NCBI RefSeq assembly: GCF_001650915.1
Contig: NZ_LXYO01000034.1
Location: 62,001-126,000, forward strand
Source of the DNA: Marinobacter sp. EhC06
GTDB lineage: Bacteria > Pseudomonadota > Gammaproteobacteria > Pseudomonadales > Oleiphilaceae
Length of the DNA stretch: 64,000 nt
Reading direction: 5' to 3'
Under the pieces are notes generated by a model. The model was not told where the DNA came from and did not search any database. It saw only the letters and a list, made by a program, of their open reading frames with translations. Both the position numbers and the translations under genes were made by a program. This document shows, piece by piece, positions 46,447 to 54,196 of the stretch; within the stretch, counting starts at the first letter, position 1; each line of letters opens with the position of its first letter.

Positions 46447-47061
46447 GTGATGATGGTTAACGGATTGATTCTCTTAATTCAGGTGGGGCTGCTGGCCCTG
46501 CTTGTCCTGCTGGCTATAAGGATGATTACACTGGTGCGCTCGGAGCCCCTGGCAGCGGGCCATCAAAAAATCTGGTCCGGCAAAGACACAATCGAGGCGA
46601 ATCACTCCGAACTTCCCGCAAACACTTCCGAGTGGCCCGTTGCGGTGCGAAAACCGGTAGTCGATGCTGCCCCGGATCGTGCCGAACTCATTACCCGGCT
46701 GCATATCCTGGCAGGCCTTCAAGAGAGGGATTGCCGCGGTAACGGCCTGGAACTGGCAACCGCGCCAGAAGCAGTCAAGGCTTATGCCGCTGCCTGGCTC
46801 TATGGCGCCGGATGTGCCCTCAGTTATAAAAGCACCCGGCACTCTGCAGCGCTGGTCGGGATCGTTGCCCAGATTGCCAGTCGAAAAACCGGGATTCGTC
46901 AGCCGGAGGCTGTTCAGGCGATAACGACATTGACGGCTAGCACGGTTTACCTGGCCTGTTTCAGGGCGGGATTGGAAGGCGCGGAATTCTGGCGGTATAA
47001 CCATTACGTACCGCCAACATCGAGTCTCTACGAAGCCATTACCGCTAACGCGTTTATTTAG
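46447..47061 (+). CDS. Hypothetical membrane-anchored protein
   Basis: A 204-residue protein, not recognised. One N-terminal hydrophobic helix (about residues 4-30, GLILLIQVGLLALLVLLAI) is followed by a soluble, mainly helical region with CALSYKSTRHSAALVG and LTASTVYLACFRAGLEGAEFWRYNHYVPP. The GTG at 46447 is directly followed by two ATG codons, so the start may be 46447, 46450 or 46453. The last 8 bp overlap the convergent gene. Confidence 0.65.
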   Translation: MMMVNGLILLIQVGLLALLVLLAIRMITLVRSEPLAAGHQKIWSGKDTIEANHSELPANTSEWPVAVRKPVVDAAPDRAELITRLHILAGLQERDCRGNGLELATAPEAVKAYAAAWLYGAGCALSYKSTRHSAALVGIVAQIASRKTGIRQPEAVQAITTLTASTVYLACFRAGLEGAEFWRYNHYVPPTSSLYEAITANAFI

Positions 47062-47368
47062 CAGCCCGACTTGGGGCGGTTTCAAGCACCCAGTCGGTGC
47101 CCAGCGCCACAGGTTCGGCATGATCCTGTTCGTCTGCACGGGTGCCGGTAATCTCGGGCCGGCTGAACCCGCCATCATCGGTATTGGCCATGCTGTCCAC
47201 ATCTACCGAACGAACCACGTAGGTCGCGCCGCCAGACAACACTTTCGCCCGGTGAGTCAATCCGAACACAAACCGGCAGTAATCCAGCTTGAGCTGAATC
47301 AGGTCCTGCTCGGCTTTGCGGATTTTTCTCAGCAGTACCTTCTGAACGCTATCTCCGTAATCCATCAC
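47054..47368 (-). CDS. Hypothetical protein
   Basis: A 104-residue soluble protein, not recognised. The N-terminal half is a helical, charged segment (VQKVLLRKIRKAEQDLIQLKL) followed by CRFVFGLTHRAKVLSGG and TYVVRSVDVDSM. The C-terminal half is acidic and probably disordered. Two adjacent ATG codons (47368 and 47365) are possible starts. Tail-to-tail with the membrane-anchored neighbour. Confidence 0.6.
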   Translation of the reverse strand: MMDYGDSVQKVLLRKIRKAEQDLIQLKLDYCRFVFGLTHRAKVLSGGATYVVRSVDVDSMANTDDGGFSRPEITGTRADEQDHAEPVALGTDWVLETAPSRAAK

Positions 47369-47449
47369 GTTGTCCCTGGTAGTGGCGGTATGGTGATTTT
47401 ACACAATCCCGGCCCGTTGTCAGCCGACGGGCCGCCAGTTCCAATTGGC

Positions 47450-47932
47450 TCAGTGCGGTTCGGCCTGAAAAACCAGCTTTACCGGGATGCCTTCGAAGGG
47501 CTTTTGGCCCTGCTGAAGGTCAATACGCCACGTCATAGTGGCATCTACGGTACAGAAGGGTGCGGTAAAGCGTGCGGCGTATTCGTTTCCTGCCTGGTTG
47601 CCCAGCGGTACCGGGTACTCGCCCATATACATGGACTCTCCCCGGAGAACGGCAAGAAAACGTTCGGGATGCTCTGGGGTAACAACCGTGAGGCGGTATT
47701 CCGTGCCCTGGGTGCCCTCGCCCACTTCGCTGAGGCTAACTTCCCAATCACCCGAACTATCCGACCACCGGCATGGGCCTGCTTGCAGCAAATCACACCG
47801 GGCCTTGGCGGCACGCTCATCTGAAAGCCCGGTATCCTGGTTTTTATCATCGTCCCCAAGCATGCCCGGGCCGAAAGCAGCCACGGCAATAAGCCCCAGA
47901 ATCAATCCTGCCAAAGCAATAGCGCGTAACAT
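47450..47932 (-). CDS. Hypothetical single-pass or secreted protein
   Basis: A 160-residue protein, not recognised. It has an N-terminal hydrophobic helix (residues 3-22, RAIALAGLILGLIAVAAFG), then a periplasm-like domain with two Cys (CDLLQAGPCRW) and a further Cys (APFCTVDATMTW). The open frame extends to 48406, but it would then run through the upstream intergenic region and the ABC ATPase gene on the other strand. ATG 47932 is the first sensible start; ATG 47962 is an alternative. Confidence 0.65.
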   Translation of the reverse strand: MLRAIALAGLILGLIAVAAFGPGMLGDDDKNQDTGLSDERAAKARCDLLQAGPCRWSDSSGDWEVSLSEVGEGTQGTEYRLTVVTPEHPERFLAVLRGESMYMGEYPVPLGNQAGNEYAARFTAPFCTVDATMTWRIDLQQGQKPFEGIPVKLVFQAEPH

Positions 47933-48064
47933 AACGGCACCCCGAACAAACCTGCCGGGCATTATGGAGTTTTCTCCCGCCAAGGCAAAGGTTTCTAAAC
48001 TGGCGCCAGTCATGAGAAAATACCGCGCCTTCAATTCGACCCATTTTGACCACAGGACACGCCC

Positions 48065-48985
48065 GTGCAGCCGGATATCTCCGTTAAGCACCTGAGCAAG
48101 GTATATGGTGACGGTTTTCAGGCCCTGAAGAACATCAACCTGGACATCCGTCGTGGCGAAATCTTCGCCCTGCTCGGCCCCAATGGCGCCGGCAAGACCA
48201 CGCTCATCAGCATCATCTGCGGCATTGTGAATCTCTCCTCGGGCGAGGTAAAAGCCGCCGGCTATGACATTGTCAAAGATTACCGCAAAGCCCGCGAGAC
48301 CATCGGCCTGGTGCCCCAGGAACTGAACACCGATTCGTTCGAAACCGTCTGGGATGCCGTTTCCTTTAGCCGCGGCCTGTTTGGCAAGCCGCCAAAGCCC
48401 TCCCATATCGAAAAGGTGCTGAAGGATCTTTCCCTCTGGGAAAAGCGCAACAACCGCATCATGTCCCTGTCCGGAGGCATGAAACGCCGGGTAATGATTG
48501 CCAAGGCGCTATCCCACGAACCGCAGATCCTGTTCCTGGATGAGCCAACCGCGGGTGTGGATGTGGAGCTGCGGCGGGACATGTGGGAGATGGTCCGCAA
48601 ACTCCGGGAAAGTGGCGTTACCATCATCCTCACTACCCATTACATTGAAGAAGCCGAGGAAATGGCCGACCGGATCGGGGTAATCCGGCAGGGTGAAATC
48701 ATCCTGGTGGAGGACAAGACCCAGTTGATGACCAAACTGGGCAAAAAGGAGCTGCGCCTCCACCTTGCGCAAAAGCTCGATAAGGTGCCGGGCGAACTCA
48801 CCCTGGAACCGGTGGAGCTGTCCGAGGATGGTTACGAGCTGATCTACACCTTCGATTCCCAGCAGGAACAGGCCGGCGTTGCCAGGCTGCTTCGCACACT
48901 CGGGGATCTGGGTATCGAATACCGGGATCTGCAAACCCGGGAAAGCTCCCTTGAAGAGATTTTTGTCGGCCTGGTGCACGAGTGA
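48065..48985 (+). CDS. yadG: ABC exporter ATPase, YadG type
   Basis: A 306-residue ABC-2 type ATPase. Walker A is [12 protein letters not shown], the signature is [16 protein letters not shown], Walker B is [11 protein letters not shown], and the H-loop is [18 protein letters not shown]. The C-terminal 80 residues form the extra domain usual for this type. It starts with GTG 48065. It pairs with the YadH-like permease 25 bp downstream; the substrate is unknown. Confidence 0.9.
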   Translation: MQPDISVKHLSKVYGDGFQALKNINLDIRRGEIFALLGPNGAGKTTLISIICGIVNLSSGEVKAAGYDIVKDYRKARETIGLVPQELNTDSFETVWDAVSFSRGLFGKPPKPSHIEKVLKDLSLWEKRNNRIMSLSGGMKRRVMIAKALSHEPQILFLDEPTAGVDVELRRDMWEMVRKLRESGVTIILTTHYIEEAEEMADRIGVIRQGEIILVEDKTQLMTKLGKKELRLHLAQKLDKVPGELTLEPVELSEDGYELIYTFDSQQEQAGVARLLRTLGDLGIEYRDLQTRESSLEEIFVGLVHE

Positions 48986-49010
48986 GCCCGCCGGCCCAAC
49001 GGAGAAAGGC

Positions 49011-49772
49011 ATGAACCTTTACGGTATCCGCGCAATTTATAAATTCGAAATGGCCCGAATGCGCCGCACAGTGATGCAGAGTGTACTCTCGCCGGTGATT
49101 TCCACCTGCCTGTATTTCGTCGTCTTCGGCTCCGCCATCGGCTCGCGTATGGGTGATATCGACAACATCGCCTACGGTGCCTACATCATCCCGGGGCTGG
49201 TGATGCTGTCCCTGCTGATGCAGAGCATTTCCAACGCCTCGTTTGGCATCTACATGCCCAAGTTCTCGGGCACCATCTACGAAGTGCTCTCGGCCCCGGT
49301 GTCCTACGTTGAAGTGGTTCTGGGCTACGTTGGCGCCGCAGCCACCAAATCCGTGATCCTCGGGCTGATCATCCTGGCCACGGCGAAGTTCTTTGTGGAT
49401 TACGACGTGCTGCACCCGTTCTGGATGTTCTCCTTCCTGGTGCTGACCTCCATCACCTTCAGCCTGTTCGGCTTCATCATCGGGATCTGGGCGGATGGGT
49501 TCGAGAAACTCCAGATCGTCCCGATGATGATCATCACACCCCTGGTGTTCCTTGGCGGCACTTTCTACTCCATCGATATGCTGCCGGATGTGTGGCAGAC
49601 CGTAAGTCTGTTCAACCCGGTGGTCTATCTGATCAGCGGCTTCCGCTGGGCGTTCTACGGTGTTTCAGACGTTCATGTCGGCATCAGCGTAGGCATGACC
49701 CTGGTCTTTCTCACCGCGTGCATGGTCGGCATCTGGTGGATCTTCAAAACCGGCTACCGGTTGCGCTCGTGA
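49011..49772 (+). CDS. yadH: ABC-2 exporter permease, YadH type
   Basis: A 253-residue inner-membrane permease with six hydrophobic helices (first at [20 protein letters not shown], last at [19 protein letters not shown]). It has the ABC-2 signature region [18 protein letters not shown]...[15 protein letters not shown] (two adjoining segments). The open frame starts at 48879, but ATG 49011 has GGAGAAAGG just upstream and gives the normal [14 protein letters not shown] start. Its stop overlaps the next gene's GTG. Confidence 0.9.
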   Translation: MNLYGIRAIYKFEMARMRRTVMQSVLSPVISTCLYFVVFGSAIGSRMGDIDNIAYGAYIIPGLVMLSLLMQSISNASFGIYMPKFSGTIYEVLSAPVSYVEVVLGYVGAAATKSVILGLIILATAKFFVDYDVLHPFWMFSFLVLTSITFSLFGFIIGIWADGFEKLQIVPMMIITPLVFLGGTFYSIDMLPDVWQTVSLFNPVVYLISGFRWAFYGVSDVHVGISVGMTLVFLTACMVGIWWIFKTGYRLRS

Positions 49773-50287
49773 AAGCCGCATCGGGAATTTTTCGAGGGTT
49801 GAAAGTCTGGTTTGTACTGGCGGTCAGTGCTCTGATTTACGGGTGCTCTTCAGGCATCGCCGCGCCACAGGAAGGCCTGCCGGTTATCGAGGCCTGCTTT
49901 GTGTCCGCGGCGGGCACAGTGCCGGTAAAACTGGAAGTGGCCAGTAGCTCCGAACAGCGCCAGAAGGGATTGATGGGCCGCACTTCTCTGGCGACTGACG
50001 CAGGAATGCTGTTTGAATACAGTGAGCCAAGGCAAGCCAGCCACGGCTTCTGGATGTACAAGACCCTGATTCCCCTGGACATCGCCTACCTGAACCGCGA
50101 GGGCGTCATCGGCAGTATCCGCCACATGGTGCCCTGCGCATCGGCCAGCGGTTCCGGCTGCCCTACCTACCCCGCCGGCGTGCCCTTTATCCAGGCCGTA
50201 GAGATGAACGCCGGCTTTTTCCAGGATCATGGCATCAGGCGTGGCGACCGGCTGAACCTGGGAAAGGACAACTGCCCGGCGCGATAG
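49769..50287 (+). CDS. DUF192 family lipoprotein-like protein
   Basis: A 172-residue envelope protein. It has an N-terminal hydrophobic segment ending in a lipobox-like IYGCSS, then the DUF192 fold ([41 protein letters not shown] and [16 protein letters not shown]). Family function is unknown. The open frame reaches back to 49592, but GTG 49769 overlaps the YadH stop and gives a proper signal sequence. It could share a transcript with the exporter. Confidence 0.8.
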   Translation: MKAASGIFRGLKVWFVLAVSALIYGCSSGIAAPQEGLPVIEACFVSAAGTVPVKLEVASSSEQRQKGLMGRTSLATDAGMLFEYSEPRQASHGFWMYKTLIPLDIAYLNREGVIGSIRHMVPCASASGSGCPTYPAGVPFIQAVEMNAGFFQDHGIRRGDRLNLGKDNCPAR

Positions 50288-50312
50288 GCCGGGCGGATTC
50301 CTGCAAGCGAGC

Positions 50313-51104
50313 CTAGCTGTCTTTCCACTCCGGCTTGCGCTTCTCCAGAAACGCGCAGATACCTTCCTGGGCATCGTTGGCCATCATGTTGTCGGCCATC
50401 ACCCTGGAGGTGTACTCGTAGGCATCTTCCAGCGGCATTTCCAGCTGCCGGTAGAAGGCCTCTTTGCCAATTTTCAGGGTGTGCCCGGACTTGTCGGCAA
50501 TGGTGCGGGCCAGCTTGTAGACCATCTCGTCCAGGTGCTGCTCGTCGACTATCTGATTCACCAGCCCGATCCGTTCCGCCTTCACGGCACCAATCATTTC
50601 ACCGGTCAGCAGCATTTCCATGGCGTGCTTGCGCGAGACATTGCGAGACAGTGCCACCATCGGCGTGGAACAGAATAGCCCGATGTTCACCCCTGGCGTG
50701 GCAAACCTTGCGGTGTCTGCCGCTACAGCCAGGTCGCAGCTGGCCACCAGCTGGCAGCCCGCCGCGGTGGCAACACCGGCTACCCGGGCAATCACCGGCC
50801 GGGGCAGATTGACGATCTGCTGCATCACCTTGCTGCACTGGTTAAACAGTGCCAGCTGAAACTCATGGCTATCAAACTGCTCCCGCACTTCCCGAAGGTC
50901 GTGGCCGGCGCAGAACACATTGCCATGGGCCGCGAGAACCACAACCCGGGTTTCGGTATCGGAGGCGATGGTTTCAAGCTCTTCAGACAGGGCCTCCAGC
51001 ATGGCCATGGACAGGCTGTTTTTCTTCTCCGGCTGGTTCAGCGTGAGCGTGGTAATGCCATTTTCGCTGTACTTGTGAACCAGATCTGCGGTTTGTTCAG
51101 TCAT
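50313..51104 (-). CDS. Enoyl-CoA hydratase/isomerase family protein (ECHDC3-like)
   Basis: A 263-residue crotonase-fold protein. The oxyanion-hole segments are GNVFCAGHDLREV and VAGVATAAGCQLVASCDLAV. The segment FATPGVNIGLFCSTPMVALS matches the ECHDC3-like branch. Where hydratases have the first catalytic Glu (P-E) this protein has Gly, while the second (HAMEMLLTG) is kept, so hydratase activity is uncertain. ATG 51104 is preferred over 51134 because GGAG lies seven bases upstream. Confidence 0.87.
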   Translation of the reverse strand: MTEQTADLVHKYSENGITTLTLNQPEKKNSLSMAMLEALSEELETIASDTETRVVVLAAHGNVFCAGHDLREVREQFDSHEFQLALFNQCSKVMQQIVNLPRPVIARVAGVATAAGCQLVASCDLAVAADTARFATPGVNIGLFCSTPMVALSRNVSRKHAMEMLLTGEMIGAVKAERIGLVNQIVDEQHLDEMVYKLARTIADKSGHTLKIGKEAFYRQLEMPLEDAYEYTSRVMADNMMANDAQEGICAFLEKRKPEWKDS

Positions 51105-51291
51105 GAGGACACTCCATTTTTGACGTTGCTGCACCAGGCAACCTGCAAACTTACCCAGAGTATTGCTGACTGCGTCTATACTGTCGAAGCGACTTTTGTA
51201 GGATGCTCAGTTTTCTGGGCCTTGAGGTTGTTATAGCCCCCTGCCGCCCATAGGCTGTTGGTATAAGCCAAAACGCAGAGAGGAAGAACGC

Positions 51292-51435
51292 ATGTCGAAA
51301 TCGATAATCCTCAAAGCCATCTTTGCCATCGCAGTTATTGGCGGAGCAATCTTCATTATCATCAAAGACGAACCTGCAACACCAACCGGCGACATCAACA
51401 GCATCCAGCCGCTGCCAGAGCAGGACAACCCGTAA
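51292..51435 (+). CDS. Small single-pass membrane protein (47 residues)
   Basis: A short frame: ATG 51292, stop TAA 51435. It encodes a basic N-terminus (MSKSIILK), one hydrophobic helix (AIFAIAVIGGAIFIII) and a short polar tail (KDEPATPTGDINSIQPLPEQ). An AGAGGAAG ribosome site lies about seven bases before the ATG. The positive-inside pattern and good Shine-Dalgarno support a real gene. Function unknown. It lies 38 bp before the EamA transporter on the same strand. Confidence 0.62.
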   Translation: MSKSIILKAIFAIAVIGGAIFIIIKDEPATPTGDINSIQPLPEQDNP

Positions 51436-51473
51436 GCTAGACCACAAACCACTGCGGAACAGGCGAACCCACA

Positions 51474-52352
51474 TTGCAGACAACCCGAATCAAAGGACTG
51501 ACCATCGCCGCCCTCGGCGTGCTTTTTATCGTCCCGGATGCGCTGCTTGTGAAAATCACTTCCGTGGACCCGGTGGTGTTCCTGTTCTGGCGGGGCTTAT
51601 TGCTGGCCATCAGTTTCTTTGTTATCAGCTGGGCCCGCTACCGTTCCCGGCTGGTGCCTGAAATCCGAAAATGCGGCCGTAAAGGCCTGTTCTGCGCCAG
51701 TGCCTTTGCCATCAGCACCCTCGGCTTCGTGGTGGGCATGAAGAACACGGCTGCGGGCAACGTGCTGGTGATCCTCAACACCGCGCCGGTGATCGCGGCG
51801 GTCATCGCCTGGGCGGTGTGGAAGGAAACCCTGCCCCTGCGAACTTGGGTAGTCATCCTGGTGTGCGTTACTGGTGCCACCTTCATGGCCGTGGGCGAGT
51901 TTGGCAAGGGTGACCCGCTGGGGCTGCTGATGGCAGTGGTCGCCGCCACGGCCCTGGCCTCCAACCTCAACGTGGCCCGATCCAAACCCGACAGCGATAT
52001 GAGCGTGATGCTCATGTTCGGTGCTTTGGTGCTGGCAATCGTGGCCGCTGTATTTGGCGGAGCCCAGATGCCATCGGGCCGGGACTTCTTTTTTATCGCC
52101 CTGCTCTGCCTGGTATTCCTGCCAACCGCCTGCATTCTGATCCAGATTGGTCCGCGCTATATTCCGGCGGCGGAAGTCAGCCTGATGCTGCTACTGGAGA
52201 CCCTGCTCGGGTCCTTCCTGGTGTGGCTGTTCCTTGGCGAGGTGCCGCCAAAACTGAGCCTGGTGGGCGGTGTCATCGTGTTCTCCGCCCTGGCGGTGCA
52301 CGGCTGGACGGAAGTCAGCCGATACCGAAAGGCGCGGCTGGCAGTTGATTAA
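51474..52352 (+). CDS. EamA/DMT family transporter
   Basis: A 292-residue inner-membrane exporter with ten predicted helices in two EamA repeats. Landmarks are VDPVVFLFWRGLLLAISFFV, GNVLVILNTAPVIAAVIAW, YIPAAEVSLMLLLETLLGS and LFLGEVPPKLSLVGGVIVF. The substrate is unknown; the family exports small metabolites. The start is TTG 51474, as no earlier start codon exists in frame and later ones cut the first helix. Confidence 0.88.
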   Translation: MQTTRIKGLTIAALGVLFIVPDALLVKITSVDPVVFLFWRGLLLAISFFVISWARYRSRLVPEIRKCGRKGLFCASAFAISTLGFVVGMKNTAAGNVLVILNTAPVIAAVIAWAVWKETLPLRTWVVILVCVTGATFMAVGEFGKGDPLGLLMAVVAATALASNLNVARSKPDSDMSVMLMFGALVLAIVAAVFGGAQMPSGRDFFFIALLCLVFLPTACILIQIGPRYIPAAEVSLMLLLETLLGSFLVWLFLGEVPPKLSLVGGVIVFSALAVHGWTEVSRYRKARLAVD

Positions 52353-52405
52353 CCCGGTTCCCGCGCGCGAAGATACGCGCTGATCACAAACAAGGAACCG
52401 CAACC

Positions 52406-53209
52406 ATGACCAGCGTACCCAAGCTCACCGACGTACTGCTCACCCTGGAAAACCGGGTAGCCACCCTCACCCTCAACCGCCACGACCTGCGCAATGCGCT
52501 GACAGGCTCAAACCTGATTGACGACATCGTGACCACCGCGGAATGGGTGAACCAGTGCGACGATGTGTCGGTATTGGTGATCACCGGGGCGGGCTCTGCC
52601 TTCAGCGCCGGCGGCAACATCCGGGACATGGCCAACCGCAGCGGCGACTTTGCCGGTGACGTAGCCGAATGCGCCGACCGCTACCGCAAAGGAATCCAGC
52701 GCATCCCCCTGGCCCTTCAGAATGTGGAAGTACCCATCATCGCCGCCGTAAACGGCCCCGCCATCGGTGCCGGTTTCGATCTGGCCAACATGGCAGACAT
52801 CCGCATTGCCTCGGAAAGCGCAAAGTTCGGCGAAACCTTCCTCAACCTCGGCATCATCCCCGGCGACGGCGGTGCCTGGTTCATGCAGCGGCTGATCGGC
52901 TACCAGCGCGCCTTCGAGCTCACGCTAACCGGCCGTGTGATCGACGCCGCCGAGGCCAAGGAGCTGGGCATTGTGCTGGAAGTGGTGCCAGCGGACGAAC
53001 TGATGAATGCCGCAAATGCCATGGCCAGCCGCATTGCCAGCCAGCCGCCAAAAGCCACGCGGCTCACAAAGCGCCTGATGAAAATGGCGCCGAGAATGGA
53101 ACTGAAGGATTTTCTGGACGTGTGTGCCAACTTCCAGGGCATGTGCCATAACGAGCCGGAACATCTGGAAGCGGTTAATAAGATGCTGGAGGCGATGTCT
53201 AGGAAATAA
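52406..53209 (+). CDS. Enoyl-CoA hydratase/isomerase family protein
   Basis: A 267-residue crotonase-fold protein. The oxyanion-hole segments are GSAFSAGGNIRDM and VNGPAIGAGFDLANMADIRI, followed by FGETFLNLGIIPGDGGAWFM and FELTLTGRVIDAAEA. The second catalytic Glu (AFELTLTG) is present, but the first is replaced by a hydrophobic residue (Phe) by hand alignment. This points to a variant such as an isomerase, or a hydratase with altered chemistry. Its stop directly abuts the 3' end of the tRNA-Leu gene on the other strand. Confidence 0.88.
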   Translation: MTSVPKLTDVLLTLENRVATLTLNRHDLRNALTGSNLIDDIVTTAEWVNQCDDVSVLVITGAGSAFSAGGNIRDMANRSGDFAGDVAECADRYRKGIQRIPLALQNVEVPIIAAVNGPAIGAGFDLANMADIRIASESAKFGETFLNLGIIPGDGGAWFMQRLIGYQRAFELTLTGRVIDAAEAKELGIVLEVVPADELMNAANAMASRIASQPPKATRLTKRLMKMAPRMELKDFLDVCANFQGMCHNEPEHLEAVNKMLEAMSRK

Positions 53210-53296
53210 TGGTGCTCCGGGCCGGGATCGAACCGGCACGACCTAACGGTCGAGAGATTTTAAGTCTCTTGTGTCTACCAATTTCACCACCGGAGC
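53210..53296 (-). tRNA. tRNA-Leu (anticodon UAA)
   Basis: An 87-nt tRNA with an encoded 3' CCA. The acceptor stem GCTCCGG pairs with CCGGAGC. The anticodon loop CTTAAAA in GAGACTTAAAATCTC gives UAA, a long variable arm is present as expected for leucine, and the T arm is GCCGGTTCGATCCCGGC. It lies immediately next to the crotonase stop codon. Confidence 0.95.
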
Positions 53297-53322
53297 ATTC
53301 GGGGGAGGTTTTGACGGGCAGA

Positions 53323-53351
53323 ATTGTATAAGTCTGCGTGGGGTAACGCAA
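53323..53351 (-). promoter_or_regulatory. Probable promoter of tRNA-Leu
   Basis: Read on the minus strand: a -35 like TTGCGT (53351-53346), a 17-bp spacer and a -10 TACAAT (53328-53323), with the tRNA 5' end 27 bp further on. A GC-rich stretch follows the -10, typical of stable-RNA promoters. Confidence 0.55.
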
Positions 53352-53371
53352 TTCGGATTCCGCCCTCGCCT

Positions 53372-54025
53372 TCAAGCAGCTGGGCTGGCTGCTGCGGGCT
53401 TGGTTGCCCTGCCCTTATAGATGTATCCGGCGATTTTTGGTGCCTTGGGGATGTAGAGGTTTTCCAGTTCCTGGATTTCAAAGCCGGCGTGTCGGATCAG
53501 GTCTGCGATGTGGCGGTTCAGGTGGCAGCCGCCGGCCAGTTTTTTCCATCCCGGGGTGATGCGGTGTTGCCACTTGCGGGTGCCATCGTGGGGGGATTCG
53601 CCGTGCTCCAGGAAAAGCAGTTCGCCGCCCGGTTTCAATACCCGCCACATTTGCTGAAGCGCGGCCTGCCAGTCGGGGATGGTGCACAAGGTGAAAGTGA
53701 GCAGTACGGTGTCGACGGAGTGGTCTTCCAGGGGAATCTTCTCACCCGGCAGGTCCAGCCACTCTACCTTGATGGGGGATCTTGCGAGATTCGGTTGGGC
53801 CTTGCGGCGCATGCCTTCTGAAGGCTCCAGGCCGTATACCATGTCTACGTTGTCGGAATTGTAGAATTCCATGTTTATAGCCGAGCCCATGCCCACTTCC
53901 AGAACTACCCCTTTGGCGTGGGGTACTAGCTGGCTACGAAGCTTCATTACCTGGCCCATGGAGCAGGCCCGGTCTATGATGTGGGGCAGTATCCTGTCTT
54001 CGTAAAAGCTCATCGGCATCACCAT
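53372..54025 (-). CDS. Class I SAM-dependent methyltransferase
   Basis: A 217-residue Rossmann methyltransferase of the UbiE/methyltransferase-11 type. Motif I is VVLEVGMGSAINMEFY, the acidic residue of motif II lies in YGLEPSEGMRRKA, motif III is VDTVLLTFTLCTIPD, and VLKPGGELLFLEHGESP follows. The substrate is unknown; similar proteins act on small molecules or lipids. ATG at 54025, 54019 or 54013 are possible starts. The C-terminus is Ala/Lys/Pro rich (ATKPAAASPAA). Confidence 0.88.
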   Translation of the reverse strand: MVMPMSFYEDRILPHIIDRACSMGQVMKLRSQLVPHAKGVVLEVGMGSAINMEFYNSDNVDMVYGLEPSEGMRRKAQPNLARSPIKVEWLDLPGEKIPLEDHSVDTVLLTFTLCTIPDWQAALQQMWRVLKPGGELLFLEHGESPHDGTRKWQHRITPGWKKLAGGCHLNRHIADLIRHAGFEIQELENLYIPKAPKIAGYIYKGRATKPAAASPAA

Positions 54026-54027
54026 AA

Positions 54028-54041
54028 TTGTTTTATATCAA
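54028..54041. promoter_or_regulatory. Candidate ANR/FNR box upstream of cydA
   Basis: TTGTTTTATATCAA matches the ANR/FNR palindrome TTGAT-N4-ATCAA at nine of ten positions. It lies about 156 bp upstream of cydA; TATTTG (54065-54070) and TATCAT (54072-54077) could be -10 boxes about 40 bp downstream. Low-oxygen control of the bd oxidase would fit. The box also overlaps the upstream edge of the divergent methyltransferase gene. Confidence 0.45.
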
Positions 54042-54196
54042 GGGTGCGACAATCGGCCCTATCGTATTTGCTATCATGTTTAGTAGCATAGAAACTATCT
54101 GCCGGTAATAACAATATAACAAATAGAGCTAAGGCAGCGGCTGAACGGGTTCGCTGGGCCCGTTTGTTATGATGTGGACGTTACCGGAGGGTTCCC

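Noticed and set aside
54143-54165. Hairpin AACGGG/CCCGTT in the cydA leader
   Set aside because: Short 6-bp stem with a long loop and no T-run; could be chance, so not listed as a feature.
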